The notes under the pieces were generated by a model, which saw only the letters and a program-made list of their open reading frames with translations, was not told where the DNA came from and searched no databases. Positions 52,098-61,348 of a stretch of 64,000 nucleotides of DNA are shown piece by piece. The stretch's first letter is position 1. Each line of letters opens with the position of its first letter. The position numbers and the translations under genes are program-made. This stretch comes from Amycolatopsis regifaucium (GTDB lineage Bacteria > Actinomycetota > Actinomycetes > Mycobacteriales > Pseudonocardiaceae): NCBI RefSeq assembly GCF_001613935.1, contig NZ_LQCI01000003.1:478500-542499 (forward strand), given 5' to 3'.

Positions 52098-53366
52098 GTG
52101 GCGACGACAGAAACCCAAGCCGGTGCGAAGAAACTCCTCGACTTCCCGACCTCTTGCGCCGCGCCGGTCCCGCGACCGGAGGAGCCGGTCAAGAGCGTGC
52201 CGCTGGCGGTCGCGGGGGTGCTCGCCGCCGGCCTGACCTGGTACGTCTGGGCGGCGCACGGGGCGAAGTTCGGTGTCCTGCTCATCCTCGGGCTTCTGCT
52301 CGGGCTCGCGCTCTTCCACTCCCGCTTCGGCTTCACTTCGGCCTGGCGCCAGCTGATCGCGGTCGGAAACGGTCAGGGCCTGCGGGCGCACACGCTGTTG
52401 CTCGGCACCGCCGCGACCTTGATCGCGCTGATCGTCGGCACCGGCTCCGGACTGTTCGGCAGCACCCCGAACCCGACCGCGGGTGGGCTGGGACTCGCCT
52501 TGTTCGTCGGCGCGACGATCTTCGCCATCGGCATGCAGCTGGGTGGCGCGTGCGCGTCGGGAACGTTGTTCGCGGTCGGCTCGGGGCAGTCGACGATCGT
52601 GCTGACCCTCGGCGGGTTCATCACCGGCTCGGTCCTCTACACAGGGGCGTATCCGCTGCTTTCGGGCTGGCCCGAGTTCAAGGGCATCCTGCTCGCCGAC
52701 CACGTCGGCTGGTTCGGTTCGTGGGCGATCACCGTCGCCGTGCTCGTCGCGATCGTGCTGGGCACCCGGTTCGTGCAGAAGCGCCGCAACCCGCCGCCGG
52801 TCGGCGTCGTGCCGACCGCGCGCGGGTTCGCCCGGATCTTCCGCGGCTCCTGGCCGATCCTCGTCGGTGCCGTCGTCCTCGGCGTGCTGGCAGGCGCGGT
52901 CTTCCTGGTTTCCGGCGGGATCTGGGGTGTCACGAGCGCGTTCAGCCTGTGGGGCGCCAAGATCCTGCAGGTGTTCGGGCTGCACCCGGAGACATGGGAA
53001 TTCTGGCGTCTCAAGGCGAACGCGGCTTCGCTGGCGGCGCCGATCTGGAAGGACAAGAACAGCCTCACCGACATCGGCATCATGATCGGCGCGGGGATCG
53101 CCGCCGCGGCGGCGGGCGCGTGGAAGATCCACAGTTCGATCCCGTGGCGCACCGCCGTCGCCGCGGTGCTCGGCGGGATCCTGATGGGTGTCGGCGCGCG
53201 GATGGCGGGCGGCTGCAACATCGGCGCCTACCTCGGCGGTATCTCGGTCGGCAGTCTGCACGGCTGGCTGTGGGGTGTCTTCGCGCTCGGCGGCACCTGG
53301 ATCGGCCTCAAGCTGCGACCGCTTTTCGGACTCGGCAACCCGGCTCCGACAGACAGCGTCTGCTGA
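52098..53366 (+). CDS. YeeE/YedE family sulphur-transport membrane protein
   Basis: 422 residues from GTG 52098 (TGGAG five bases upstream). About ten membrane segments. Two halves each carry the family motif with a conserved cysteine: GMQLGGACASGTLFAVGSGQ near 157-176 and GARMAGGCNIGAYLGGISVG near 371-390. Members such as YeeE import thiosulfate using these cysteines. No sulphur gene is directly adjacent, so the substrate is inferred from the family. Confidence 0.92.
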   Translation: MATTETQAGAKKLLDFPTSCAAPVPRPEEPVKSVPLAVAGVLAAGLTWYVWAAHGAKFGVLLILGLLLGLALFHSRFGFTSAWRQLIAVGNGQGLRAHTLLLGTAATLIALIVGTGSGLFGSTPNPTAGGLGLALFVGATIFAIGMQLGGACASGTLFAVGSGQSTIVLTLGGFITGSVLYTGAYPLLSGWPEFKGILLADHVGWFGSWAITVAVLVAIVLGTRFVQKRRNPPPVGVVPTARGFARIFRGSWPILVGAVVLGVLAGAVFLVSGGIWGVTSAFSLWGAKILQVFGLHPETWEFWRLKANAASLAAPIWKDKNSLTDIGIMIGAGIAAAAAGAWKIHSSIPWRTAVAAVLGGILMGVGARMAGGCNIGAYLGGISVGSLHGWLWGVFALGGTWIGLKLRPLFGLGNPAPTDSVC

Positions 53367-53383
53367 TCACCCAGTGTGACAAA

Positions 53384-53418
53384 CCGTATGCGGGCTTGCC
53401 CTTTCGGCCCGCATACGG
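53384..53418 (+). terminator. Hairpin after the YeeE/YedE gene
   Basis: CCGTATGCGGGC pairs with GCCCGCATACGG around an 11-base loop, followed by GGGAAAAAG. It lies 18 bases after the stop. Confidence 0.7.
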
Positions 53419-53471
53419 GGAAAAAGTTGGCAGGTAAAACCCGTGTTCGGCTACCCTCGGCAACATGTTGT

Positions 53472-53495
53472 CGCTTGTGTATCAGTGCACAAGCG
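53472..53495. promoter_or_regulatory. Perfect inverted repeat upstream of the efflux pump gene
   Basis: CGCTTGTG-TATCAGTG-CACAAGCG has perfect eight-base arms and an eight-base centre, the size of a TetR- or MarR-type operator. It lies 96 bases before the DHA2 pump ATG. No regulator gene is next to it, so the cognate protein must be encoded elsewhere. Confidence 0.5.
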
Positions 53496-53591
53496 CCATG
53501 GGGAAGGCCCGGCGCAGGCGCCGGGCGTCAATCTCGCAGTCGCGACCGGCGGGGGTCGTCGCGTCCGCTGATCACCAGGGACGGGTTTTCC

Positions 53592-55127
53592 ATGTCAACA
53601 CAAGGTCCGGCCGCGCCCGCCGGAGACAAACTCGACGCCGGTGTGCTCAAGGTCGCCGGCGTCGTCATTCTCGGCGCGATCATGGCGATCCTCGACACGA
53701 CGGTCGTCAACGTCGCGCTCCAGAAGCTGACCATCGAGTTCCAGACGTCGTTCGACACCATCCAATGGGTCGCGACCGGCTACATGCTGGCGCTGGCCAC
53801 GGTCATCCCGATCACCGGCTGGGCCTCGGACCGGTTCGGCACCAAACGGCTCTACCTGACGGCGATCGGGCTGTTCCTGATCGGCTCGATGCTCACCGGG
53901 ATGGCGTGGGACGTCGAGTCGCTGATCGTCTTCCGGGTACTGCAGGGCTTCGGCGGCGGCATGCTGATGCCCGCCGGTATGACGATCCTGACCAGGACGG
54001 CGGGGCCGCACCGGATCGGGCGCGTGATGGGCGTGCTCGGCGTGCCGATGCTGCTCGGCCCGATCGGCGGCCCGATCCTCGGCGGCTGGCTGGTCGACGC
54101 GGTGAGCTGGCGCTGGATCTTCTACATCAACGTGCCGATCGGCCTGATCACCATTCTGCTGGCCTGGCGCCTGCTGCCGAAGGACCGGCCGGAGCCCGGC
54201 GAGCGGTTCGACTTCGTCGGCATGCTGATGGTGTCGCCCGGACTGGCGGCGTTGATCTTCGGTGTTTCGAACATCCCGTCGGCCGGTGGTGTCGGCGCGG
54301 TGGACGTCTGGCTGCCCGCGCTGGCCGGGGTCGTGTTGCTGGTGGCGTTCGTGGTGCGGGCGAACCGGGTTTCGAACCCGCTGGTCGACCTGAAACTGTT
54401 CAAGAACCGGACGTTCTCCGTCGCGATGGTGACGATGACGTTCTTCTGCGTCGCGTTCTTCGGCGCGATGTTGTTGCTGCCCACGTACTTCGTGCTCGCC
54501 CGCGGTGAGTCGGCGATGAACGCGGGGCTGTTGCTCGCACCGCAGGGTCTCGGCGCGATGCTGACGATGCCGATCGCGGGCAGGCTGGCGGACAAGATCG
54601 GCGCCAGGAAGATCGTGCTGCCCGGGCTCGTGCTGATGCTCGCCGGGCTGATCTCGTTCACCCAGGTCACCGCGACGACGCCGTACTGGCTGCTGCTTTC
54701 GGCGCTGTTCGTCATCGGGCTCGGCATGGGCGCGACGATGATGCCGATCACCTCGGCCGCGCTGCAGACGCTCGAGCCGAAAGACATGGCGAAGGCGTCG
54801 ACGGCGACGAACATCTTCCAGCAGACCGCCGGAGCGATCGGCGCGGCCGTGCTGTCGATCATCCTCGCCGCGCAGCTGGCCGGGAAGTTCGGCGTGCCGA
54901 CCGCTCAGGGACAGCTCGCCGCGACGGGCGCGATCATGAACCCGGCCACGCACGAGGCGGCCGCGGGATTGGCCGCGGACTCGTTCTCGACGACGTTCCT
55001 GTGGTCGATGATCCTGCTGGCGCTGTGCCTGATCCCGGCCGCGTTCCTGCCGAAGAGCAAGCCCGCGCTGCCGGAGGACGCGGCCGACGGCGAGGTCCCC
55101 GCGGCGCCGCCGATCATGACCCACTAG
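53592..55127 (+). CDS. DHA2 family MFS multidrug efflux transporter
   Basis: 511 residues with about 14 membrane segments. DHA2 hallmarks are [20 protein letters not shown] near 33-52 (motif D1), [20 protein letters not shown] (motif A) near 78-97, [15 protein letters not shown] (motif B) near 117, and [14 protein letters not shown] (motif C) near 156. It exports hydrophobic compounds or drugs using the proton gradient. The perfect dyad at 53472 suggests ligand-controlled expression. Confidence 0.94.
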   Translation: MSTQGPAAPAGDKLDAGVLKVAGVVILGAIMAILDTTVVNVALQKLTIEFQTSFDTIQWVATGYMLALATVIPITGWASDRFGTKRLYLTAIGLFLIGSMLTGMAWDVESLIVFRVLQGFGGGMLMPAGMTILTRTAGPHRIGRVMGVLGVPMLLGPIGGPILGGWLVDAVSWRWIFYINVPIGLITILLAWRLLPKDRPEPGERFDFVGMLMVSPGLAALIFGVSNIPSAGGVGAVDVWLPALAGVVLLVAFVVRANRVSNPLVDLKLFKNRTFSVAMVTMTFFCVAFFGAMLLLPTYFVLARGESAMNAGLLLAPQGLGAMLTMPIAGRLADKIGARKIVLPGLVLMLAGLISFTQVTATTPYWLLLSALFVIGLGMGATMMPITSAALQTLEPKDMAKASTATNIFQQTAGAIGAAVLSIILAAQLAGKFGVPTAQGQLAATGAIMNPATHEAAAGLAADSFSTTFLWSMILLALCLIPAAFLPKSKPALPEDAADGEVPAAPPIMTH

Positions 55128-55138
55128 GCCCGCAAGGG

Positions 55139-55251
55139 AGCAAGGGACCTTTGCTGCCACTTGGTTATCGAGGGGCTCTTCACGCGCCGCCCAAGTACAT
55201 GAAGGCCCCCTTCCTTGCGCTAGGAGCAAGGAAGGGGGCCTTCATGTACTT
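55139..55251. repeat. Repeat cluster: AGCAAGGGACCTTTGCT unit plus 26-bp GAAGGCCCCCTTC hairpin
   Basis: A single AGCAAGGGACCTTTGCT (55139-55155) follows the MFS stop. It is followed by a perfect 26-base inverted repeat (55193-55218 and 55226-55251) with a seven-base loop. A degenerate TTTGCTCCC half-unit lies at about 55298. The cluster fills the convergent gap before the thiolase stop and probably terminates both genes. Confidence 0.8.
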
Positions 55252-55325
55252 CCAGCCAGCGGCGAAGGGCCTGACGATGACCTTCGCGAACCTGCCACCT
55301 TTGCTCCCTTTTGCAGGTCAGGAGG

Positions 55326-56546
55326 TCAGGAGAGGCGCTCCAGCACCATCGCCATGCCCTGTCCGCCGCCGACGCACATCGTCTCGAGGCCGAACTGCTT
55401 GTCGTGGTGCCGCAGCGAGTTGATCAGCGTCGAGGTGATCCGCGCGCCGGTCATGCCGAACGGGTGGCCGACGGCGATCGCGCCGCCGTTGACGTTCAGC
55501 TTGTCGAGATCGATCCCGAGGTCCTTGTAGGACGGGATGACCTGCGCCGCGAACGCCTCGTTGATCTCGACGAGGTCGATGTCGTCGATGGACATCCCGG
55601 CGCGCGCGAGCGCTCGTTTCGACGCCTCGACCGGGCCGTAGCCCATGATTTCCGGCGACAGCCCCGAAACGCCGGTCGAGACGATGCGGGCGAGCGGCGT
55701 GAGGCCGAGTTCCTTCGCCTTGGTGTCGGACATGATGATCATCGCGGCGGCGCCGTCGTTGAGCGCGCAGCAGTTGCCGGCGGTGATGCGGCCGTCGGGA
55801 CGGAAGACCGGCTTGAGGCCGGAGACGCCTTCGAGGGTGACGCCGGCGCGCGGGCCGTCGTCCTTCGAGACCACGGTGCCGTCCGGCAGGGTCACCGGCG
55901 TGATGTCCTTGGCCCAGAAGCCGTCCGCGATGGCCTTCTCGGCGAGGTTCTGCGACCGGACGCCGAACTCGTCCATCTCTTCACGCGACACGTTCTTCAG
56001 CCGCGCGAGGTTCTCGGCGGTCTGGCCCATCGCGATGTAGACGTCCGGCAGGGCGCCGTTCTCCCGCGGGTCGGTCCAGCTGTCGGCGCCTTCGGCGGCC
56101 ACCTGCGCGGTGCGTGCCTCGGCGTCGGCGAAGAGCGGGTTGTGGGTGTTCGGCCAGGAGTCCGAGCTGCCGTTGGCGAAGCGTGAGACGGTCTCGACAC
56201 CGGCGGAGATGAACACGTCACCTTCGCCCGCCTTGATCGCGTGCAGCGCCATGCGGGTGGTCTGCAGGCTGGAAGAGCAGTACCGCGTGATGGTGCAGCC
56301 GGGCAGGTGGTCGTAGCCGAGTTCGACGGCGACCGCGCGGCCCATGTTGAAGCCCTGCTCACCGCCGGGGAGACCACAGCCCAGCATGAGGTCTTCGATC
56401 TGCGTCGGGTCGAGTTCGGGGACCTTGTCGAGCGCGGCGCGGACCATCTGCACGGTGAGATCGTCCGGGCGCATGCTCACCAGCGATCCCTTGCCGGCGC
56501 GGCCGATCGGGGATCGGGCGATGGAGACGATGACGGCTTCGGGCAT
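55326..56546 (-). CDS. Acetyl-CoA C-acyltransferase (thiolase)
   Basis: 406 residues, full-length degradative-type thiolase. Nucleophile Cys90 in [20 protein letters not shown], the NEAFAAQ loop near 346, His in [12 protein letters not shown] near 378, and the second Cys in [12 protein letters not shown] near 395. It cleaves 3-ketoacyl-CoA in beta-oxidation or condenses acetyl-CoA. ATG 56546 has GGGAG upstream. It stands alone with no other fatty-acid gene adjacent. Confidence 0.95.
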   Translation of the reverse strand: MPEAVIVSIARSPIGRAGKGSLVSMRPDDLTVQMVRAALDKVPELDPTQIEDLMLGCGLPGGEQGFNMGRAVAVELGYDHLPGCTITRYCSSSLQTTRMALHAIKAGEGDVFISAGVETVSRFANGSSDSWPNTHNPLFADAEARTAQVAAEGADSWTDPRENGALPDVYIAMGQTAENLARLKNVSREEMDEFGVRSQNLAEKAIADGFWAKDITPVTLPDGTVVSKDDGPRAGVTLEGVSGLKPVFRPDGRITAGNCCALNDGAAAMIIMSDTKAKELGLTPLARIVSTGVSGLSPEIMGYGPVEASKRALARAGMSIDDIDLVEINEAFAAQVIPSYKDLGIDLDKLNVNGGAIAVGHPFGMTGARITSTLINSLRHHDKQFGLETMCVGGGQGMAMVLERLS

Positions 56547-56739
56547 GGAACGACACTCCCTTGTTCTCGATCCAGACACGCGCTAAGCGGTTGCTCACCC
56601 GGCATCCTCCACCGGAGTGAGGTGCGGGTCAAAGGCGAACGCGACCTACGCCACTCTTTCGGCCAACACCTTCCGGGCGGCCGAAAGCCCACCGGAGTTG
56701 AATGGGCACATCCCGACCTGCGGCGTTTAGGCTGTCACT

Positions 56740-58110
56740 GTGGATTACGTCGAGCACATCGTGGACCTCGTGGGCAACACCCCGCTGGTCAAGCTGAACG
56801 CACTGGCCGAGGGGCTGCAACCGCTCATCCTCGCCAAAGTCGAGTACGTCAACCCCGGCGGCAGCGTCAAGGACCGTATCGCGCTGCGGATGATCGAGGC
56901 CGCGGAGCGTTCCGGCGAGCTGAAGCCCGGCGGCACCATCGTCGAGCCGACGTCCGGCAACACCGGCGTCGGGCTGGCCATGGTGGCGCAGCGCAAGGGG
57001 TACAAGTGCGTGTTCGTCTGCCCGGACAAGGTCAGCGAGGACAAGCGCAACGTGCTCAAGGCCTACGGCGCCCGTGTCGTGGTGTGCCCGACAGCGGTCG
57101 CGCCGGAGCATCCGGACTCCTACTACAACGTCTCCGACCGCCTCGTGCGCGAGATCGAGGGAGCCTGGAAGCCGAACCAGTACGCCAACCCGGAGAACCC
57201 CGCCAGCCACTACCACTCGACCGGCCCGGAACTCTGGCGCCAGACCGAGGGCAAGATCACGCATTTCGTCGCGGGCGTCGGAACGGGCGGCACGATCTCG
57301 GGCACCGGCAAGTACCTCAAGGAGGTCAGCGACGGCCGGGTGCGGGTCATCGGCGCGGACCCCGAAGGCTCGGTGTACTCCGGCGGATCCGGACGGCCGT
57401 ACCTGGTCGAGGGGGTCGGTGAGGACTTCTGGCCGGACACCTACGACCGGAACATCGCCGACCAGATCATCCCGGTGTCGGACGCGGATTCCTTCGACAT
57501 CACCCGTCGTCTCGCGCTCGAGGAGGGGCTGCTCGTCGGCGGCTCGTGCGGAATGGCCGTCGCCGCCGCGCTCAAGCTCGCCGAAGGGCTCGGCCCGGAC
57601 GACGTCGTCGTCGTGCTCCTGCCCGATGGTGGCCGCGGCTATCTCACCAAGGTGTTCAACGACGACTGGATGTCCTCCTATGGCTTCCTGCCGCCGGATT
57701 CCAGCGGCGCCACCGTCGGCGACGTGCTGATGAAGAAGCGCGGCTCGCTGCCCAGCCTGGTGCACAGTCACCCGAACGAAACGGTCGCCGAAGCGGTGGC
57801 GATCCTTTCGGAGTTCGGCGTCAGCCAGATGCCCGTGGTCAGCGCGGAACCGCCGGTCATGGCGGCCGAGGTCGTCGGCGCGGTCAACGAACGTGACCTG
57901 CTCGAAGCGCTCTTCACCGGCAAGGCGCAGCTGGCCGACCGGCTCGAACAGCACATGTCGTCGCCGCTGCCGACCATCGGCGCCGGTGAACAGGTGGGTT
58001 CGGCGATGAACGCGCTGTCGGGCGCCGACGGCGCGCTGGTGCTGGTCGACGGCAAGCCGGCGGGCGTCGTCACCCGTCACGACCTGCTGTCGTTTCTCGC
58101 GGGGCGGTAA
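56740..58110 (+). CDS. cbs: Cystathionine beta-synthase
   Basis: 456 residues from GTG 56740. The PLP domain has VNPGGSVKDRIALRMIEAAE with Lys44, EPTSGNTGVGLAMVAQRKGY near 68-87, and GTGGTISGTGKYLKE near 183. The C-terminal 120 residues carry a CBS-domain pair (LPSLVHSHPNETVAEAVAIL and LPTIGAGEQVGSAMNAL). There is no heme-binding N-terminus. It condenses homocysteine with serine or uses O-acetylserine/H2S. Its partner gene for cystathionine gamma-synthase is 3.2 kb downstream. Confidence 0.95.
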   Translation: MDYVEHIVDLVGNTPLVKLNALAEGLQPLILAKVEYVNPGGSVKDRIALRMIEAAERSGELKPGGTIVEPTSGNTGVGLAMVAQRKGYKCVFVCPDKVSEDKRNVLKAYGARVVVCPTAVAPEHPDSYYNVSDRLVREIEGAWKPNQYANPENPASHYHSTGPELWRQTEGKITHFVAGVGTGGTISGTGKYLKEVSDGRVRVIGADPEGSVYSGGSGRPYLVEGVGEDFWPDTYDRNIADQIIPVSDADSFDITRRLALEEGLLVGGSCGMAVAAALKLAEGLGPDDVVVVLLPDGGRGYLTKVFNDDWMSSYGFLPPDSSGATVGDVLMKKRGSLPSLVHSHPNETVAEAVAILSEFGVSQMPVVSAEPPVMAAEVVGAVNERDLLEALFTGKAQLADRLEQHMSSPLPTIGAGEQVGSAMNALSGADGALVLVDGKPAGVVTRHDLLSFLAGR

Positions 58111-58121
58111 AGAGGCATTCC

Positions 58122-58171
58122 ATCGGATGGCCGGGCCGGGGCGTTACGAGCGGCCCACCCGGCTATCCGAT
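58122..58171. terminator. Hairpin after cbs
   Basis: ATCGGATGGCCGGG pairs with CCCGGCTATCCGAT (one mismatch) around a 22-base loop. It lies 11 bases after the cbs stop and may terminate or attenuate before the next gene. Confidence 0.6.
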
Positions 58172-58226
58172 AGCGTATTGGGTGAGTTGAACTTTTATGT
58201 CCTCGTCAAGGGGGTTCAAGACCCAA

Positions 58227-59750
58227 ATGAGTGCTCCGCAGCCACCGAATCAGCCTTGGGGTGGCGCCCAGCCACCGCAGGGACCCCCGAGTGGCCCCCA
58301 GCCGCAGCAAGACAACCCGTTCGGTTCCCCGGAACCGACCCAGGTGGTGCAGCCCGGCCAGCCCGCGCAGCCCGACTACGGGCAACCGCAGTACGGGCAG
58401 CCCTCCTATGAGCAGCCCCAGGGTGGCGGGTTCGGCGACACGCCGGAGCCCACGCAGGTCGTCCAGCCGGTGCAGCAGGGTTCCGGTGACGCGAACGCGA
58501 CGCAGGTCGTGCAGCCGGTGAGCGGTGGCGGGGAAGCCCCCGGCGCCGACTCCACCCAGCTCGTGCCGCCGGGTTCGCAGCCGCCCGCCATCCCGTACGC
58601 CCCGCCGCCGAGCGCGGCCGACAATCCGGCCGCCGGTGCCTACGGCGCCCAGGGTGGTGGCTTCGGTCAGCAGCAGGGCTTCAGCGGCCCCCAGCCGGGC
58701 GGGTTCGACCCGTCGCAGGGGCAGCAGCAGCCCGGCTTCGGTCAGCCCCAGCAGGGCTTCGGCGGGCAGCCGCAGGGCGGTTTCGGTCAGCAGCCCGGTT
58801 TCGGCGGACCGCCGCAGGGCTACAGCTCCGCGCCCACCGGTGGCAGTGGCGGGAACCCGATGTTCGGGTTCATCGCCGGTGGACTGGTCGGCCTTCTCGG
58901 TCTTCTCGCCCTGGTCTTCAGCTTCGTCTACTTCGGTGACGCGAGTGACTACTCCGAAGGCCTCGACAGCCAGTCCTCGAGGCTCGGACAGGAAGCGGTC
59001 GACAAGCTTCTCGACCAGTTCGGCCTGGCGTCGCCCGGCACTGTCTGGCTCTACGTGATCCTGCTGCTGGTCGCCTCGCTCATCGCGACGGCGGCCGGTG
59101 TCGGTCTCGCGCTGGCGGGCAAGCTCCCGGCCAAGATCAAGAAGATCGTGCCGATCGCGGTCACCGTGGGCGGTGCGCTTCTGCTGCTTTTCGGCATCCT
59201 CCTCCTGGGTTCCACGACCCCGTCGGGCGACGGTGTCCCGGATGAGGTCGGCATCGGCATCGGCCTGCCGCACCTGATCTTCGGCATCCTCATCCTGATC
59301 ATCGGGGTGCTGGGCCTGATCCCGGCGACCGCGCAGTTCGTCGGCCTCGGTGGCGGCGGTTCGGCCCTCGGTACCACGCAGAGCGGCCAGCCCGGCGGTT
59401 TCGGCGGTCCGCCGCAGGGCGGCTTCGGCCAGCCGGGGCAGCCGGGACAGTACGGCCAGCCGCAGCAGAATCCCTATGGTCAGCCCGGTCCGCCTTCGGG
59501 CGGGTTCCCGCAGCCTGGCCAGCAAGGCGGTTTCGGTCAGCAGCAACAGCAGCCCGGCCAGCCCGGCGGTGGCTTCGGCCAGCCGGGTCAGCAGCAGGGT
59601 GGCTTCGGGCAGCCGGGTCAGCAGCAGGGTGGCTTCGGCCAACCGCAGCAGCAGGGCGGTTTCGGTCAGCAGCAACAGCAGCCCGGCCAGCCCGGCGGTG
59701 GCTTCGGCCAGCCGGGTCAGCAGCCCGGTCAGCCGCCGCAGCAGTGGTGA
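58227..59750 (+). CDS. Gln/Pro/Gly-rich membrane protein with repeat tails
   Basis: 507 residues if ATG 58227 is used, 517 from ATG 58197; neither has a clear ribosome binding site. The first 205 residues are Q/P/G-rich, with repeats such as EPTQVVQP three times and [11 protein letters not shown]. Four membrane segments follow (about 213-235, 273-295, 307-328, 345-365). The last 130 residues are tandem [14 protein letters not shown] repeats, visible also as DNA repeats at 59515-59740. The tails look intrinsically disordered. No function is recognised. Confidence 0.85.
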   Translation: MSAPQPPNQPWGGAQPPQGPPSGPQPQQDNPFGSPEPTQVVQPGQPAQPDYGQPQYGQPSYEQPQGGGFGDTPEPTQVVQPVQQGSGDANATQVVQPVSGGGEAPGADSTQLVPPGSQPPAIPYAPPPSAADNPAAGAYGAQGGGFGQQQGFSGPQPGGFDPSQGQQQPGFGQPQQGFGGQPQGGFGQQPGFGGPPQGYSSAPTGGSGGNPMFGFIAGGLVGLLGLLALVFSFVYFGDASDYSEGLDSQSSRLGQEAVDKLLDQFGLASPGTVWLYVILLLVASLIATAAGVGLALAGKLPAKIKKIVPIAVTVGGALLLLFGILLLGSTTPSGDGVPDEVGIGIGLPHLIFGILILIIGVLGLIPATAQFVGLGGGGSALGTTQSGQPGGFGGPPQGGFGQPGQPGQYGQPQQNPYGQPGPPSGGFPQPGQQGGFGQQQQQPGQPGGGFGQPGQQQGGFGQPGQQQGGFGQPQQQGGFGQQQQQPGQPGGGFGQPGQQPGQPPQQW

Positions 59751-59775
59751 TCAGAAGCCACTGAACGGTTTCGCG

Positions 59776-59811
59776 CAAGACGCCCCCGGCCTGTCGGCCG
59801 GGGGCGTCTTG
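59776..59811 (+). terminator. Rho-independent terminator
   Basis: Perfect 16-base arms (59776-59791 and 59796-59811) around TGTC, followed by TTT. It ends the Gln/Pro/Gly-rich membrane protein gene. Confidence 0.88.
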
Positions 59812-59903
59812 TTTCCGCCGATGTCTTCCGGATCGTCCTCCACGACCTCCTCCGCCCGGCTAGGGTGAGCGCCGTTAACCCATACCCGGCTGATGGGGGC
59901 GAC

Positions 59904-60464
59904 GTGACCGGTCCGTACGGAGATCCCGCGCGGCAGCACGGACCGGGCGGTTTCGGATATCCCGCACGGCAGGCACGACCGACCGGCGCGACGGCGATCG
60001 TCGCCGCACTGCTCGGGCTCGTCGCCGCGGGTGCCGCCGGGTACCTTCCGATCTACTTCTTCCTCAAACTGCCGTCCGGGTTCAGCATCGGCAATCTGCC
60101 GGGTCTCGTGCTGACCGCGCTGGGGTTGTATTTGCTGGCCGCCTTGCTCTTGCTGGTCGGCGCGCTGTCGGCGTTCTTCCGCTCGGTCGCCGGCGCCGTC
60201 CTGCTGATCTCCGGCTCGCTGATGGTGATCGCCGCCGTCGTGCTGGAACCGTTGGCGTTCAACGGAACCCACAGTCATTACTTCCGCACGCAGTTCGAGT
60301 TCGAGTCGTTCGTCGCCCTCGTCCGGGTGGTCATGTTCGCGGTCGTCCCGTGCACGCTGATCTTCGCGATCATCCCGCCGACGCTGAAATATCTGCGCTG
60401 GCGGCCGTCACCGGTCCAGCCCTATCGGCCGCGGGACGAGGTTCCGCGGCAACGCGGTTGGTGA
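59904..60464 (+). CDS. Small membrane protein with Pro/Gly-rich N-terminus
   Basis: 186 residues from GTG 59904, which has GGGGG four bases upstream; GTG 59865 is a longer alternative. A short YGDPARQHGPGGFGYPARQA head is followed by four membrane segments (about 32-55, 63-92, 97-118, 140-165) and a basic C-terminus. The layout parallels the proteins on either side. No family is recognised. Confidence 0.8.
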   Translation: MTGPYGDPARQHGPGGFGYPARQARPTGATAIVAALLGLVAAGAAGYLPIYFFLKLPSGFSIGNLPGLVLTALGLYLLAALLLLVGALSAFFRSVAGAVLLISGSLMVIAAVVLEPLAFNGTHSHYFRTQFEFESFVALVRVVMFAVVPCTLIFAIIPPTLKYLRWRPSPVQPYRPRDEVPRQRGW

Positions 60465-60688
60465 GATCCTGAGGCGTACGGGCGTTGGCTGCTTCTTCGC
60501 CGAGGTGAACGGCCAGCCGACGGTCACGAACGACCTCGTCGCGTTCCTGCTCTTCGCGATGGCCGTCTCCGCTTGGTGCCGTCGGTGATCCGCCCGACTT
60601 AAAAAACGAAGAACCGTCGAAGCAGGATCGGCTTCCCGGCTGGTGCGGTGGCTGACAGGATGAGTCGAGGAAGTCGACAGGGGGAGCG
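60465..60688 (+). other. Gap with an unexplained open frame
   Basis: A frame through 60466-60588 reads VGCFFAEVNGQPTVTNDLVA then FLLFAMAVSAWCRR and stops. It has no good start or ribosome binding site and may be the decayed end of a membrane-protein gene. The AT-rich ACTTAAAAAACGAAG near 60597-60611 may be part of the promoter for the next gene. Confidence 0.25.
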
Positions 60689-61297
60689 ATGACGTATCAG
60701 CAGTACCCACCGCAGGGCGGCTATCCGCCACCCGGCGCCTATCCGCCGCCAGGAATGGCGCTGAAACCGAGTGGCGCCACCGGCATCATCGCCGGGATTC
60801 TCGCGATTCTCGGCGGCGTGTGGTTCTTGTCCGGGCTCGTGTGGGTGCTCATCCTGCTGGTCGACCGGGTGCGGTCTTACTACATCGTCGGTGGGATCCT
60901 CGACCTCGCCGTCGGGGTGGTCCTGCTGGTCGGCGGGATCCTGTTGCTTCGGCGCAAGCGCGCCGGGCGCATGCTCGTCGTGATCGGCGCGGGCGCGGGG
61001 CTCTTCTTCGGAATTGTCCTCGTCGTTCTGCGTACGACCGGGATGGACGTGGCCTATGTGTTCGGAGGGGTCTCGGCCATCTACGGATTCCTCGGGCTGA
61101 TCGTCCAGTTGCTGATCCCGGCGGTCGCGACGATCGTGCTGGCGTTACTTCCGCCGACCGGTCGCTGGCTCGCGGCAGGCAAGCAGCCCGCGGTGCCCAT
61201 GTCGCCGCAGAACTTCGGTCACCCTCAGCCGCCGCCCGGATACCCACCTGCCGGTTATCCGCCGCCACAGCAGGGCCCGCCACCCGGCCAGTGGTGA
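60689..61297 (+). CDS. Small membrane protein with Pro/Tyr/Gln-rich tails
   Basis: 202 residues. N-terminal YPPPGAYPPPG repeats (residues 5-22), four membrane segments (about 32-58, 65-86, 93-112, 125-150), and a C-terminal PPPGYPPAGYPPPQQGPPPG tail. GGGGAG lies upstream of ATG 60689. Together with the two genes before it, it forms a set of three four-segment membrane proteins with low-complexity tails between cbs and the cystathionine gamma-synthase gene. Function unknown. Confidence 0.83.
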   Translation: MTYQQYPPQGGYPPPGAYPPPGMALKPSGATGIIAGILAILGGVWFLSGLVWVLILLVDRVRSYYIVGGILDLAVGVVLLVGGILLLRRKRAGRMLVVIGAGAGLFFGIVLVVLRTTGMDVAYVFGGVSAIYGFLGLIVQLLIPAVATIVLALLPPTGRWLAAGKQPAVPMSPQNFGHPQPPPGYPPAGYPPPQQGPPPGQW

Positions 61298-61348
61298 GTT
61301 CGATCCCAGACGATGGGATCTCGAGGGGGTGGTCGTACCCTGGACGGT

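Noticed and set aside
58227..59750. Tandem repeats in the 3' half as a CRISPR or minisatellite array
   Set aside because: The repeats are in frame, encode [10 protein letters not shown] units and have no spacers.
60466..60588. A 40-codon open frame after the small membrane-protein gene
   Set aside because: No plausible start; listed only as an unexplained gap rather than a gene.
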